From: Gemmatimonadaceae bacterium
Lineage (GTDB): Bacteria > Latescibacterota > UBA2968 > UBA8231
DNA length: 12,288 bases
Reading direction: 5' to 3'
Assembly (NCBI GenBank): GCA_002726335.1
Contig: PBSR01000252.1
Span: 1-12,288, forward strand
Shown here: piece by piece, positions 1 to 6,670 of the stretch
Layout: each line of letters opens with the position of its first letter
Numbering within the stretch: position 1 is the first letter of the stretch
Position numbers and translations under genes: made by a program
The notes under the pieces: model-generated
What the model saw: the letters and a program-made list of their open reading frames with translations, nothing else
Told to the model about the DNA's origin: nothing
Databases searched by the model: none

Positions 1-1
1 C

Positions 2-142
2 GCCGGCAGGCTGCGTCATGGTTGGGACGGTCGCGACGACTCAGGCCGGCTCGTTTTGCCCGGTCTCTACGTCGCTACGGTAGAGGTGCGGGCCGGACAC
101 AGAACCGCGGTGGGGCGAACCGTCGCTGCTGTGGCGTACTGA
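2..142 (+). CDS. Partial gene: C-terminal FlgD-like Ig module of an exported protein
   Basis: This is the 3' end of a gene that begins before the window; 46 codons and a TGA are visible in frame 2. The translation carries WDGRDDSGRLVLPGLYVA, then a short strand-rich tail ending in AVAY. WDGRD followed by G-x-x-V-x-P-G-x-Y is the hallmark of the FlgD Ig-like domain found at the C-terminus of many exported proteins of FCB-type bacteria, where it may act as a sorting or docking module. The next gene starts one base after this stop and ends in the same kind of module, so the two are likely cotranscribed paralogues or partners. What precedes the module cannot be known from here. The codon pattern and the matching motif in the neighbour make it a convincing coding end despite its length. 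Confidence 0.8.
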   Translation, partial: AGRLRHGWDGRDDSGRLVLPGLYVATVEVRAGHRTAVGRTVAAVAY

Positions 143-143
143 C

Positions 144-2666
144 ATGGGGTTGCCCCGGCGAGCGTCGTTGTGCCTGGTGTGGTGGGTGGTGGCCCTTTCC
201 GGTGTCGTCGACGCCCAACAGCAGCACGAGGGATACCTGGTGTGGCGCGGCAAGGTGATCGTCGAGGGGAGGGATCACTGGCTGGCCTGGGACGGAGTCG
301 CGGTGGGCCGCCAGGTCGGTGACGACGGTGTATTGCGGCCCAGGTTCCTGCGACGCGGCATTAACGCGGCCCTGAATGCGCCCGAATTCGACGTCAGGAT
401 CGGCAGGACGAACCGGACCCGGCCCGCGGGGATTGTAGCCGTGGGTGCCAGTGCGCCCGCTGTCGCCGCACCGATCATCGATGGCGACGACGCTACCTAC
501 TGGCAACCTCCCATCCGCGGCCAAAACCTGGAGCAGTACTGGGTTGAAATCGACCTGGGTCGCGGTGTCATCGCCCGGCGGATCGTCGTCCGCTTCGCCA
601 GGGATGGGGATCCTTTCTTGATGTTTCGCGTGCTGGCCTCCGATGGAGAAGAATCCTTCGGCTCGAAGCGGGAGCGGCGGTTCTTCCGTGTCGGCCAGCA
701 GGCCGTGCCGAACAAGTCGAAGTACGAGTTCAGCTACGAGATCCCGCCACAGAGGCAGTACCCGGAAGGTGTCGTCGGTGAAGCGATCCAGCATGTCCGG
801 TTGGAGATGCTGGCCACCGACGGACCCCGGGGCCGCCAGGTGAGCGAGTCGGAGTACCAGCAGCTGCCTCCGCAGGAGCGTGGCGCCATCGATCACTACC
901 TGCGAACCGTCACCGGACGTGAGATCCGCGTCGTCTCCGAGACCTACGACGAGCTGTCAGCCGACGAGCGGGGACCGATCCGCTACTACCGTTGGGAGCG
1001 GCCGCGTCTGGCTGAGGTCGAGGTCCTGGCGGAGGGGGACAACGTCATCGGCCTGACGCAGAGACCGGAGTTCGCTGTCGGCGAGTTCTTCGACGACATC
1101 GCCAAACGCTTCATCACCGACGGACTGTTCTCGTCGAGCTACTTCCTGCGGGCCTACGATCCGTTCCGTAACCGCAATCAGGTGCTGATCGATCTCGGCG
1201 CCCGTTTCTGGCTCGAGCGCGTACGCCTGGTCAGCTCACGGAATCCACCGACATCGTACCAGCTGCGTATCTCCGATGGCTCCCTCGATGCCGCCGGACA
1301 GCCTGCCTGGACCGCCTTTCCCGAGCGGCTGAACCGTGAGGTCTTCCTGCATCTGGAGGAGACCTTTCCACAACAGCCGGTACGGCTCATCGAGCTGCGG
1401 CGGTTGAATCTGGTGCCGGGAATGGACCAGGGAGAGCTGGCCGAGGTCCAGGGCTTCGGCGAGGGCTTTGTGTCGGATGTGACATTGACATCGCCGCTGA
1501 TCCGGTTGGGGGCACGGTCGATGTTCTCGCGGCTCAACTGGGAGGGTGAAGCGCCCCTGGGAACATCGGTGGAGGTGCGTACGCGAACAGGGGACGCCCT
1601 GCTGGAGATTCCACATTACTACAACCGCGCGGGGGTGGAGATCACCCAGCCGGCTTGGGAGGGGTCGAAGGAATTCGACAGGGGCGAGATCCGCATCGAG
1701 GAGCTGACGGGCCCCGACTGGAGTCCGTGGAGCAGTGTCTACCAGCGGGCAGGGCAGGCGTTTCAGTCGCCCATGCCGCGACGTCTCACCCAGATTCAGG
1801 TGCGATTGCGCAGCTTCGAGCCACTGCGTGCCGCCGAGTTGCGGCAGCTGTCCCTCGATCTGGCGGCACCGTTGGTGGAGCAGGCGGTGGGGGAGGTATG
1901 GCCGGTGCGCGGCATCGTGCCAGGACGCTGGACGACCTTCCGGCTCTATGTCAAACTTCGGCCCGCTCCAGAGGATGCCGGCATCAGCCGACTCCGCCTG
2001 CGGACGACCTCATCGACTCCCATCCGACTGCAGTCCGTGCGGGCAGGAGACGATGTGAGTCTGCGCTTCGGCCCGGCACGTACTCTCTATCCGGGGTCCG
2101 CAGGACTGTCCGAGTACGAGGATGGCAGTCTCGAGCTGCAGTTCGCAGAGACAGAAGGCAAGCAGGACGTGCAACTGGAGCTGGTGCTGGAGGCGAAGAT
2201 GTTCCTGCCCGGTACTACCTTCCTTGTGGAGCTGCACAACGACGAACGACCCGCTCTGGTGCAGCTCGTCGATCCGGGTCCGGCGTCCGCCCTGGTGTCG
2301 TCGAACTCGCTCATCGTCAGCGCTGACCTGGAGCGAGCCACACTGCTCGACACTCTCCGCGTCGAGCCGGCGGCGCTGACCCCGAACGGGGACGGGATCA
2401 ACGACGAAATGGCCGTGCTGGTGACCGTCTACCAGGTGGCCGGAGCCCGGCCGATCACGGTGGGTGTGTACGATCTGAGTGGCCGCCAAGTGCGCGATCT
2501 CTCCATCGAGCCCGACCACCCCAGCGGCGAGCATCGAGTGCTCTGGGATGGCCGTGATGGCGGCAGACATCTGGTGCCACCCGGGACCTACCTGCTGGTC
2601 GTGGAACTGGACACCGACGAGTTCGGCGTACTGCGTCGGGCGAAGCCGATCGGCGTCGTCTACTGA
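144..2666 (+). CDS. Exported discoidin-like protein with C-terminal FlgD-like Ig module
   Basis: Predicted 840-residue secreted protein. Residues 1-24 form a signal peptide (MGLPRR, then a tryptophan/valine-rich core, likely cleaved after VDA). Residues 110-170 (DGDDATYWQPP, YWVEIDLGRG, ARRIVVRFA) and 325-380 (ITDGLFSSS, VLIDLGARFWLERVRLVSS, YQLRISDG) both resemble F5/8 type C (discoidin) β-sandwich domains, usually carbohydrate- or surface-binding. Between them, residues 233-286 hold two copies of a charged SE-x-Y-x-x-L-x-x-x-ERG-x-I-x-x-Y motif. The middle, 430-730, is β-rich and unrecognised. Residues 741-825 (TPNGDGINDE, VYDLSGRQVRDL, WDGRDGG, VPPGTY) are a FlgD-like Ig domain, as in the gene just upstream. 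The ATG lies one base after that gene's TGA and has no clear Shine-Dalgarno, which suggests translational coupling. No catalytic motif is visible, so a structural or binding role at the cell surface is inferred. It runs convergently into the HAD gene with a 2-base gap. Confidence 0.85.
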   Translation: MGLPRRASLCLVWWVVALSGVVDAQQQHEGYLVWRGKVIVEGRDHWLAWDGVAVGRQVGDDGVLRPRFLRRGINAALNAPEFDVRIGRTNRTRPAGIVAVGASAPAVAAPIIDGDDATYWQPPIRGQNLEQYWVEIDLGRGVIARRIVVRFARDGDPFLMFRVLASDGEESFGSKRERRFFRVGQQAVPNKSKYEFSYEIPPQRQYPEGVVGEAIQHVRLEMLATDGPRGRQVSESEYQQLPPQERGAIDHYLRTVTGREIRVVSETYDELSADERGPIRYYRWERPRLAEVEVLAEGDNVIGLTQRPEFAVGEFFDDIAKRFITDGLFSSSYFLRAYDPFRNRNQVLIDLGARFWLERVRLVSSRNPPTSYQLRISDGSLDAAGQPAWTAFPERLNREVFLHLEETFPQQPVRLIELRRLNLVPGMDQGELAEVQGFGEGFVSDVTLTSPLIRLGARSMFSRLNWEGEAPLGTSVEVRTRTGDALLEIPHYYNRAGVEITQPAWEGSKEFDRGEIRIEELTGPDWSPWSSVYQRAGQAFQSPMPRRLTQIQVRLRSFEPLRAAELRQLSLDLAAPLVEQAVGEVWPVRGIVPGRWTTFRLYVKLRPAPEDAGISRLRLRTTSSTPIRLQSVRAGDDVSLRFGPARTLYPGSAGLSEYEDGSLELQFAETEGKQDVQLELVLEAKMFLPGTTFLVELHNDERPALVQLVDPGPASALVSSNSLIVSADLERATLLDTLRVEPAALTPNGDGINDEMAVLVTVYQVAGARPITVGVYDLSGRQVRDLSIEPDHPSGEHRVLWDGRDGGRHLVPPGTYLLVVELDTDEFGVLRRAKPIGVVY

Positions 2667-2668
2667 CG

Positions 2669-3514
2669 TTAACGCCGGCGTTGCCAGTCGGCCTGGATGT
2701 AACGGGGGACGCTGTCATCCGTGTTCGGGCCGATGATCTCGTCGGCCACAGCACGGACTTCCGGTACCGCGTTGGCCACGGCTACACCTCGGTGGGCGGC
2801 GTCGATCATGGTGACGTCGTTGACCTGATCGCCGAAAGCGACGATCTCAGCATCGCCCAGGCCGATGTATTCGGCCAGAGAGCGGATGGCGCGATCTTTG
2901 GTGGCGCGTCCATCGTGAATGCTGATCCAGTACCACCCCGGTGAATAGCTGTTGTCCCAGAAGCTGATGTCGATGGCGCCGTCGAAGGTGGCCAGCTGGG
3001 CTGCCAGCGGCGCGAGGTTCTCCCGGCGATCGATGACGGTCAGACAGACGACCTGCTCCGAGAGTCCTACCGACACATCGTCGACCTGCTGCAGTCGCCG
3101 GTCGCCGACGGCGAGGCGGTCATCGACATACCATTGCATACCTTCGTGGGAGACCGGCGGGGCGTAGAGACGGTCGCGGCGACCGTCGAAGGTGGAGATG
3201 AAGGGTGTGTGCCCGTGGTCGGTGATCGCTTCGTAGACCGACGTCAGAACGGGAGGCTGCAGGTCGTTGACCCGCAGGTGCTCTCCCGTGGCAAGGTTGG
3301 ACAGGAAAGCGCCGTTGAATTCGATCACGGGTAACGGCAGATCGAGGTCCCGCAGTATGTGGTACATCGAGCCGATACTGCGGGCGCTGGCGACGGTGAA
3401 GGGCGCGCCGCTATCGAGCAGCTCGGTCAGCAGGGCGCATGCCCGCCGTGACAGGGTGGCATCGTTCTGCAACAGGGTGCCGTCGAGATCGGAGACGTAG
3501 AGGACATCGGCCAT
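2669..3514 (-). CDS. Cof-type HAD superfamily hydrolase (predicted sugar or metabolite phosphatase)
   Basis: A 281-residue cytoplasmic protein, the usual length for the Cof/YidA class of haloacid dehalogenase phosphatases, which hydrolyse small phosphorylated metabolites, often sugar phosphates, with Mg2+. Motif I is VSDLDGTL (nucleophile D9, general acid/base D11). Motif II falls in FTVASARS, with S43 where TGR is common. Motif III lysine is K206 in ATKDRAI. Motif IV is FGDQVNDVTMI (D229, D233), a variant of GDGxND. The C2-type cap lies between about residues 85 and 190. It is the last gene of a three-gene minus-strand operon, starting 3 bases after the HEAT lipoprotein stop; the junction reads TGAAGGATG, so the ribosome-binding AGG sits between stop and start. 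The exact substrate cannot be read from the sequence. Confidence 0.93.
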   Translation of the reverse strand: MADVLYVSDLDGTLLQNDATLSRRACALLTELLDSGAPFTVASARSIGSMYHILRDLDLPLPVIEFNGAFLSNLATGEHLRVNDLQPPVLTSVYEAITDHGHTPFISTFDGRRDRLYAPPVSHEGMQWYVDDRLAVGDRRLQQVDDVSVGLSEQVVCLTVIDRRENLAPLAAQLATFDGAIDISFWDNSYSPGWYWISIHDGRATKDRAIRSLAEYIGLGDAEIVAFGDQVNDVTMIDAAHRGVAVANAVPEVRAVADEIIGPNTDDSVPRYIQADWQRRR

Positions 3515-3517
3515 CCT

Positions 3518-4393
3518 TCAGAGCCCTGACTCGGCGATCTTCGCCAGTGACTCCCGTGCCCGCTCACGCACAGCGGCGTTCTTCGTCGTGGCGACGATGC
3601 TGCCCAGAGCTTCGGTGACCAGCGCCATCTCCGGGGAGCGATGGTTCTGCCAGGCTGGATGGTCGACGCCGGTGATCTCACCCAGGGCCTGGACGGCGAC
3701 GTGCACGACCTCAGGCGAGGGATCGCGGAGCAGGCGCAGCAGGTCGTCAACGGCGCCGCGGTACTCGAGAGCGCGCAATGACACAATCGCGGCAATGCGG
3801 ACACGGATGTAGACGTCGTCGAGAGCCTGGTGGGTCAGATTGAGAGCCTGGGCGCTGAGGAGCGGGGCCAGCGTGTCGTCGTGGCATGGTCCAAGGGCCT
3901 TGATGGCGGCGACACGGACTGCTAGAGATCTCGACTCCGACAGGCGGCACAGACTCGGGAGTGCTTCGGGTGAGCCGATCCGGGCCAGAGCGTCGGCGGC
4001 GGCGATCTGTACTACCTCGTTGTCATCATCCAGCAGAGCGATCAGTGGTTGTGTCGCCTGGCCCGCCACCAGCTGGCCGAGGGCACCGGCCGCCTGCGCC
4101 CGAACACCGCCGATGGAGTCACGCAGGGCGACGATCAGATCGGGGATCGCCTCCAACGCCTGAAATCGCCCGAGAAGCTGGCAACTCATATAACGGGTTC
4201 GCCACTTTTCAGCGCGCAATCCCTGTCGCAGAGCAGGGACGGCAATGGCGTTGGGCAGGCGGACCAGCTTTCCCGTGACCTGCTGCAACTCCTCGGCGTC
4301 GCGCGTCTTCAGCCTCTCGACCAGATCCGCCGCCTGTCTGTCGGCACATCCCAGGATCAACAGGCAGGCAGCGAAGACGAAACGACGGGTCAC
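3518..4393 (-). CDS. HEAT-repeat lipoprotein
   Basis: A 291-residue protein starting at a GTG. Residues 1-16 are a lipoprotein signal: basic MTRR, a hydrophobic core, and lipobox ILGC with C16 as the lipidated cysteine, so the product is probably anchored to a membrane and faces the periplasm or outside. Residues 45-290 are a run of about six HEAT/PBS-type helical repeats, recognisable by units such as VRAQAAGALGQL, VQIAAADALARIG, VRVAAIKALG, VRIAAIVSLRALE and VVHVAVQALGEI. These repeats make a curved scaffold that binds other proteins; no catalytic residues are visible. The gene sits 4 bases after the dehydrogenase stop and 3 bases before the HAD gene, so all three should be cotranscribed. 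A second HEAT lipoprotein opens the divergent operon. Its partner is unknown. Confidence 0.9.
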   Translation of the reverse strand: MTRRFVFAACLLILGCADRQAADLVERLKTRDAEELQQVTGKLVRLPNAIAVPALRQGLRAEKWRTRYMSCQLLGRFQALEAIPDLIVALRDSIGGVRAQAAGALGQLVAGQATQPLIALLDDDNEVVQIAAADALARIGSPEALPSLCRLSESRSLAVRVAAIKALGPCHDDTLAPLLSAQALNLTHQALDDVYIRVRIAAIVSLRALEYRGAVDDLLRLLRDPSPEVVHVAVQALGEITGVDHPAWQNHRSPEMALVTEALGSIVATTKNAAVRERARESLAKIAESGL

Positions 4394-4397
4394 CAGC

Positions 4398-5567
4398 TCA
4401 GCTCTGTTGCTGGTGCCAGGTCATGGCTTCGCCCCGTACGAGGCGGGCCCGCAACTCGTAGGGTCCGGGCCACTCGACGGGCAGATCGCCGTCGTCCACC
4501 ATGAGCGACAGGGGATTGACCTTCGTCTTCAACGGCAGGTAGACGCGCTGCCTCTTCCGCGCCGACTCGAAGAGAGCCATCATCACCTCCTGCACGGCAC
4601 GCCCACGGTCGGCGCCACTGATGGGACGATCCGTCCGGCCCTCCACCCAGTCGATGGTGTCCTGACACTGATGAGCCCAGCTGTCGTGCCACTCGGCCTC
4701 GACCTGCTGCCAGCCGTTCGTACTGGAACTCAGATAACGCGCCGTGCCCATCTCACAGTTGTAATTGGCCGACTTGCCCTCAGGCATCCGCATGGGTGCG
4801 TCGGAGGGGACCTCCCTGTCGGGATCGCGAGTCGTGGTCAGCTCCATCACACCCTCGCTGCCGATGACACGGCAGCCCTGACCCATGCCGGGTACGAGAC
4901 TGCCGGCGATCAGCAGGCTGGCGCCGTTGTCGCATCCAGCCAGCCCGAGACAGGCATCCTCGGCAGGAAGGCCCCGCTCGCGGCGGTCGGTGGTGCGCTC
5001 GGCGGCACCCATCACCCACTGCACCTCTGGTTCATCCATCAGGAACAGGGCCAGCCGGATGTTGTGCGAGTTCGTGTTGAGGATGTTGCCACCACACTCC
5101 AGCTGCACCTGGATGACATCACCGATGACACCCTGGCGGATCAGCTCCCGCGCCTCGAGCCAGGTGGCGTGGTGTGGACGCTGGTAGGCGATGATGAGCT
5201 TGACGCCGTTGCGCTCGCAGGCGGTGAGCATCTCGTCCGCCTCGCCGAGATCAACGGCCATCGGCTTCTGGCACAGGATCGCTTTCGGTTGCCGGGCGGC
5301 AGCGGCAATGACCATCTCGGCGTGCTGCTGGTGCCAGGAGCAGACATCGACGAAATCCGGGCGCTCCTCATCGAGCATCTCGCGATAGTCGGCGTAACGA
5401 TGAGTCTCGCCGACATCGAAGAAGTCGCCGAACTCGCGCCTGGCGTCGGGATTGGTGTCGGCCAGAGCGTCGATCTTCGTCGGCTGCCCGGGCACGCCTA
5501 GCCAGCCACGGGCGTGCACGCGGGCGATGATCCCGCAGGCGATGATGGCGGTACGGTACTGCGACAT
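4398..5567 (-). CDS. Gfo/Idh/MocA family NAD(P)-dependent oxidoreductase
   Basis: A 389-residue cytoplasmic enzyme of the family that oxidises or reduces hydroxyl groups of sugars, inositols and related polyols. The N-terminal Rossmann fold begins IIACGIIARVHARGW (residues 8-22), a degenerate version of GxGxxG with ACGIIA, followed by ALADTNP, where D37 ends the second strand. The catalytic-lysine motif, usually EKP, is here CQKPMA (K101), a Q-for-E variant seen in some members. The C-terminal α/β domain carries NTNSHNIRLALFL, with H168 in the usual GxHxxD place but the later Asp replaced. The family ranges over about 330-440 residues, so the gene is full length. The ATG at 5567 has a good Shine-Dalgarno (GAGGAG, 7 bases upstream), making it the first gene of the minus-strand operon. 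The substrate is not predictable; a role in sugar catabolism is inferred from the neighbours. Confidence 0.93.
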   Translation of the reverse strand: MSQYRTAIIACGIIARVHARGWLGVPGQPTKIDALADTNPDARREFGDFFDVGETHRYADYREMLDEERPDFVDVCSWHQQHAEMVIAAAARQPKAILCQKPMAVDLGEADEMLTACERNGVKLIIAYQRPHHATWLEARELIRQGVIGDVIQVQLECGGNILNTNSHNIRLALFLMDEPEVQWVMGAAERTTDRRERGLPAEDACLGLAGCDNGASLLIAGSLVPGMGQGCRVIGSEGVMELTTTRDPDREVPSDAPMRMPEGKSANYNCEMGTARYLSSSTNGWQQVEAEWHDSWAHQCQDTIDWVEGRTDRPISGADRGRAVQEVMMALFESARKRQRVYLPLKTKVNPLSLMVDDGDLPVEWPGPYELRARLVRGEAMTWHQQQS

Positions 5568-5574
5568 GGTGGAA

Positions 5575-5580
5575 CTCCTC
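5575..5580 (-). promoter_or_regulatory. Ribosome-binding site of the Gfo/Idh/MocA gene
   Basis: On the minus strand this reads GAGGAG, 7 bases before the ATG at 5567-5565. It is a near-ideal Shine-Dalgarno and fixes the start of the first gene in the minus-strand operon. Confidence 0.75.
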
Positions 5581-5624
5581 TGGGAGGTGGATGATCAGCT
5601 GCAAGAATAGGACAGGTGCGCGGG

Positions 5625-5651
5625 GCGGAGAAGGCCGCTATCCTTCTCGGC
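5625..5651. repeat. Inverted repeat in the divergent intergenic region
   Basis: GAGAAGG at 5628-5634 and its exact reverse complement CCTTCTC at 5642-5648 flank a 7-base centre, CCGCTAT. Beyond one mismatch (5627/5649) two more pairs form (5625-5626 with 5650-5651), giving 9 of 10 paired positions. It lies between two divergently transcribed operons, about 40 bases before the plus-strand GTG and about 60 bases before the minus-strand ATG. That position suits an operator for a dimeric regulator acting on both operons, or a 5' leader hairpin. It lacks a T-tract, so an intrinsic terminator is unlikely. No regulator gene is visible in the window. Confidence 0.45.
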
Positions 5652-5689
5652 ATGAAAGAACCGGAACTCGATCCGTGCAGGCCAAGCCT

Positions 5690-6670
5690 GTGAGCAGGCT
5701 GAGACGGCAGACGATCGATCTGGTTCTTGTCCTCCTGTTGGTGGGCTGTGTCGGACCGGTGGCGCCGCGTCCGCAGGCCCCGCAACGGCGCCTGGCACTG
5801 CTGCGCCAGGACGTGACCGGTGCTGAGTTGAGGCGCGCTCTGGAAGATGAGGACGTTGTGGTGCGGCGTACCTCGGCGCGGCTGCTGGGCGGCCGAGGTG
5901 CTACCGAGGCCTTGAGCGTCGCCATGGGAGACGAAGACCTGCTCGTTCGTCGCATCGCACTCGCCACTCTGCTCCGAGCGGGAGGAGAGCCGGCCCTGAA
6001 CGCGGTCGGGCAGGCTTTGTCTGACAGCAGCTCACTGGTGCGCCTGCTCGCCGTCGAGCACCTGGCCTCGCTGCGACCTCATTCGGAGCGTGTTCTCGAT
6101 CTGCTCGAGCTTGCCTGCCAGGACGGCGACGAGAAAGTACGCGAGATCGCCACGCGGGCTACCTGGCCCTTCTTCCGCCGGGCACTGTCGGTGCGGGACG
6201 GCGGCACCGATCTCGATATCACGGCGGCAGAGACCATTCGCCTCCCGGCGGAGGAATGGCGTTTCCACCTGGACCCACTCCGTCAGGGGCATCGACAGCA
6301 CTGGTTTGACCCGGACTTCGATGATACGGAGTGGGCGCAGATCGCTATCGAGCAGACCTGGCAGCAGGCCGGTTACGAGTACATCGGTGTCACATGGTAT
6401 CGACGGACTTTCGAATTGCCCGACAGCCCCGAGAGCTTCGCTGTGGACATCAGATTCGGCGCCGTCGACGAGTCGGCCTGGGTCTGGATCAACGGCATCT
6501 ATGCTGGAGATCACGATATCGGACCCGGTGGCTGGAACGTGCCGTTCCGGTGGGATGTGACCGAGTTGCTGCGCTGGGGGGAAGCCAATCACATCACCGT
6601 CCGGGCCATGAACACCGCCCATGCTGGTGGCATCTGGAAGCCCATCAACATCGAGGTGTTGCGGCGATGA
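5690..6670 (+). CDS. Lipoprotein fusing HEAT repeats to a glycosidase-type jelly-roll domain
   Basis: A 326-residue protein if it starts at the GTG at 5690. I chose this start because it gives a compact lipoprotein signal: MSRLRRQTID, then a leucine/valine core and lipobox LVGC with C20. An ATG at 5591 is in frame but would place 33 polar residues before the signal. Residues 45-160 are HEAT/PBS-like helical repeats (VVVRRTSARLLGG, LLVRRIALATLL, SLVRLLAVEHLASL, EKVREIATRA). Residues 188-325 match the sugar-binding jelly roll at the N-terminus of GH2-type β-galactosidases: WRFHLDP, WFDPDFDDTEW, TWYRRTFELP, VDESAWVWINGIYAGDH, WDVTELLRWGEANHITVRAMN and GGIWKPINIEVLRR. There is no catalytic TIM barrel, so it should bind rather than cleave glycans. 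Its TGA overlaps the next ATG (ATGA), so the two products are probably made together. Confidence 0.88.
   Translation: MSRLRRQTIDLVLVLLLVGCVGPVAPRPQAPQRRLALLRQDVTGAELRRALEDEDVVVRRTSARLLGGRGATEALSVAMGDEDLLVRRIALATLLRAGGEPALNAVGQALSDSSSLVRLLAVEHLASLRPHSERVLDLLELACQDGDEKVREIATRATWPFFRRALSVRDGGTDLDITAAETIRLPAEEWRFHLDPLRQGHRQHWFDPDFDDTEWAQIAIEQTWQQAGYEYIGVTWYRRTFELPDSPESFAVDIRFGAVDESAWVWINGIYAGDHDIGPGGWNVPFRWDVTELLRWGEANHITVRAMNTAHAGGIWKPINIEVLRR

Noticed and set aside
2671..2682. Perfect 12-base palindrome AACGCCGGCGTT at the convergent gene ends, as a terminator
   Set aside because: It has no loop and no T-tract, and encodes the arginine-rich last codons of the HAD gene; chance in GC-rich DNA is enough to explain it.
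4245..5501. A 418-codon open frame on the plus strand opposite the Gfo/Idh/MocA gene
   Set aside because: It is antisense to a clearly recognised enzyme, begins inside the HEAT gene, has no ribosome-binding site and no recognisable domain. Long antisense frames are common in GC-rich DNA.
5591..5689. Longer start for the HEAT/jelly-roll lipoprotein
   Set aside because: It would place a polar, arginine-rich stretch ahead of the lipoprotein signal, which should be at the very N-terminus. An in-frame GTG at 5675 remains possible.
6331..6666. N-terminal extension of the glycosidase-like gene
   Set aside because: It would overlap the jelly-roll coding region. The ATG at 6667 begins a proper signal peptide and overlaps the upstream stop.
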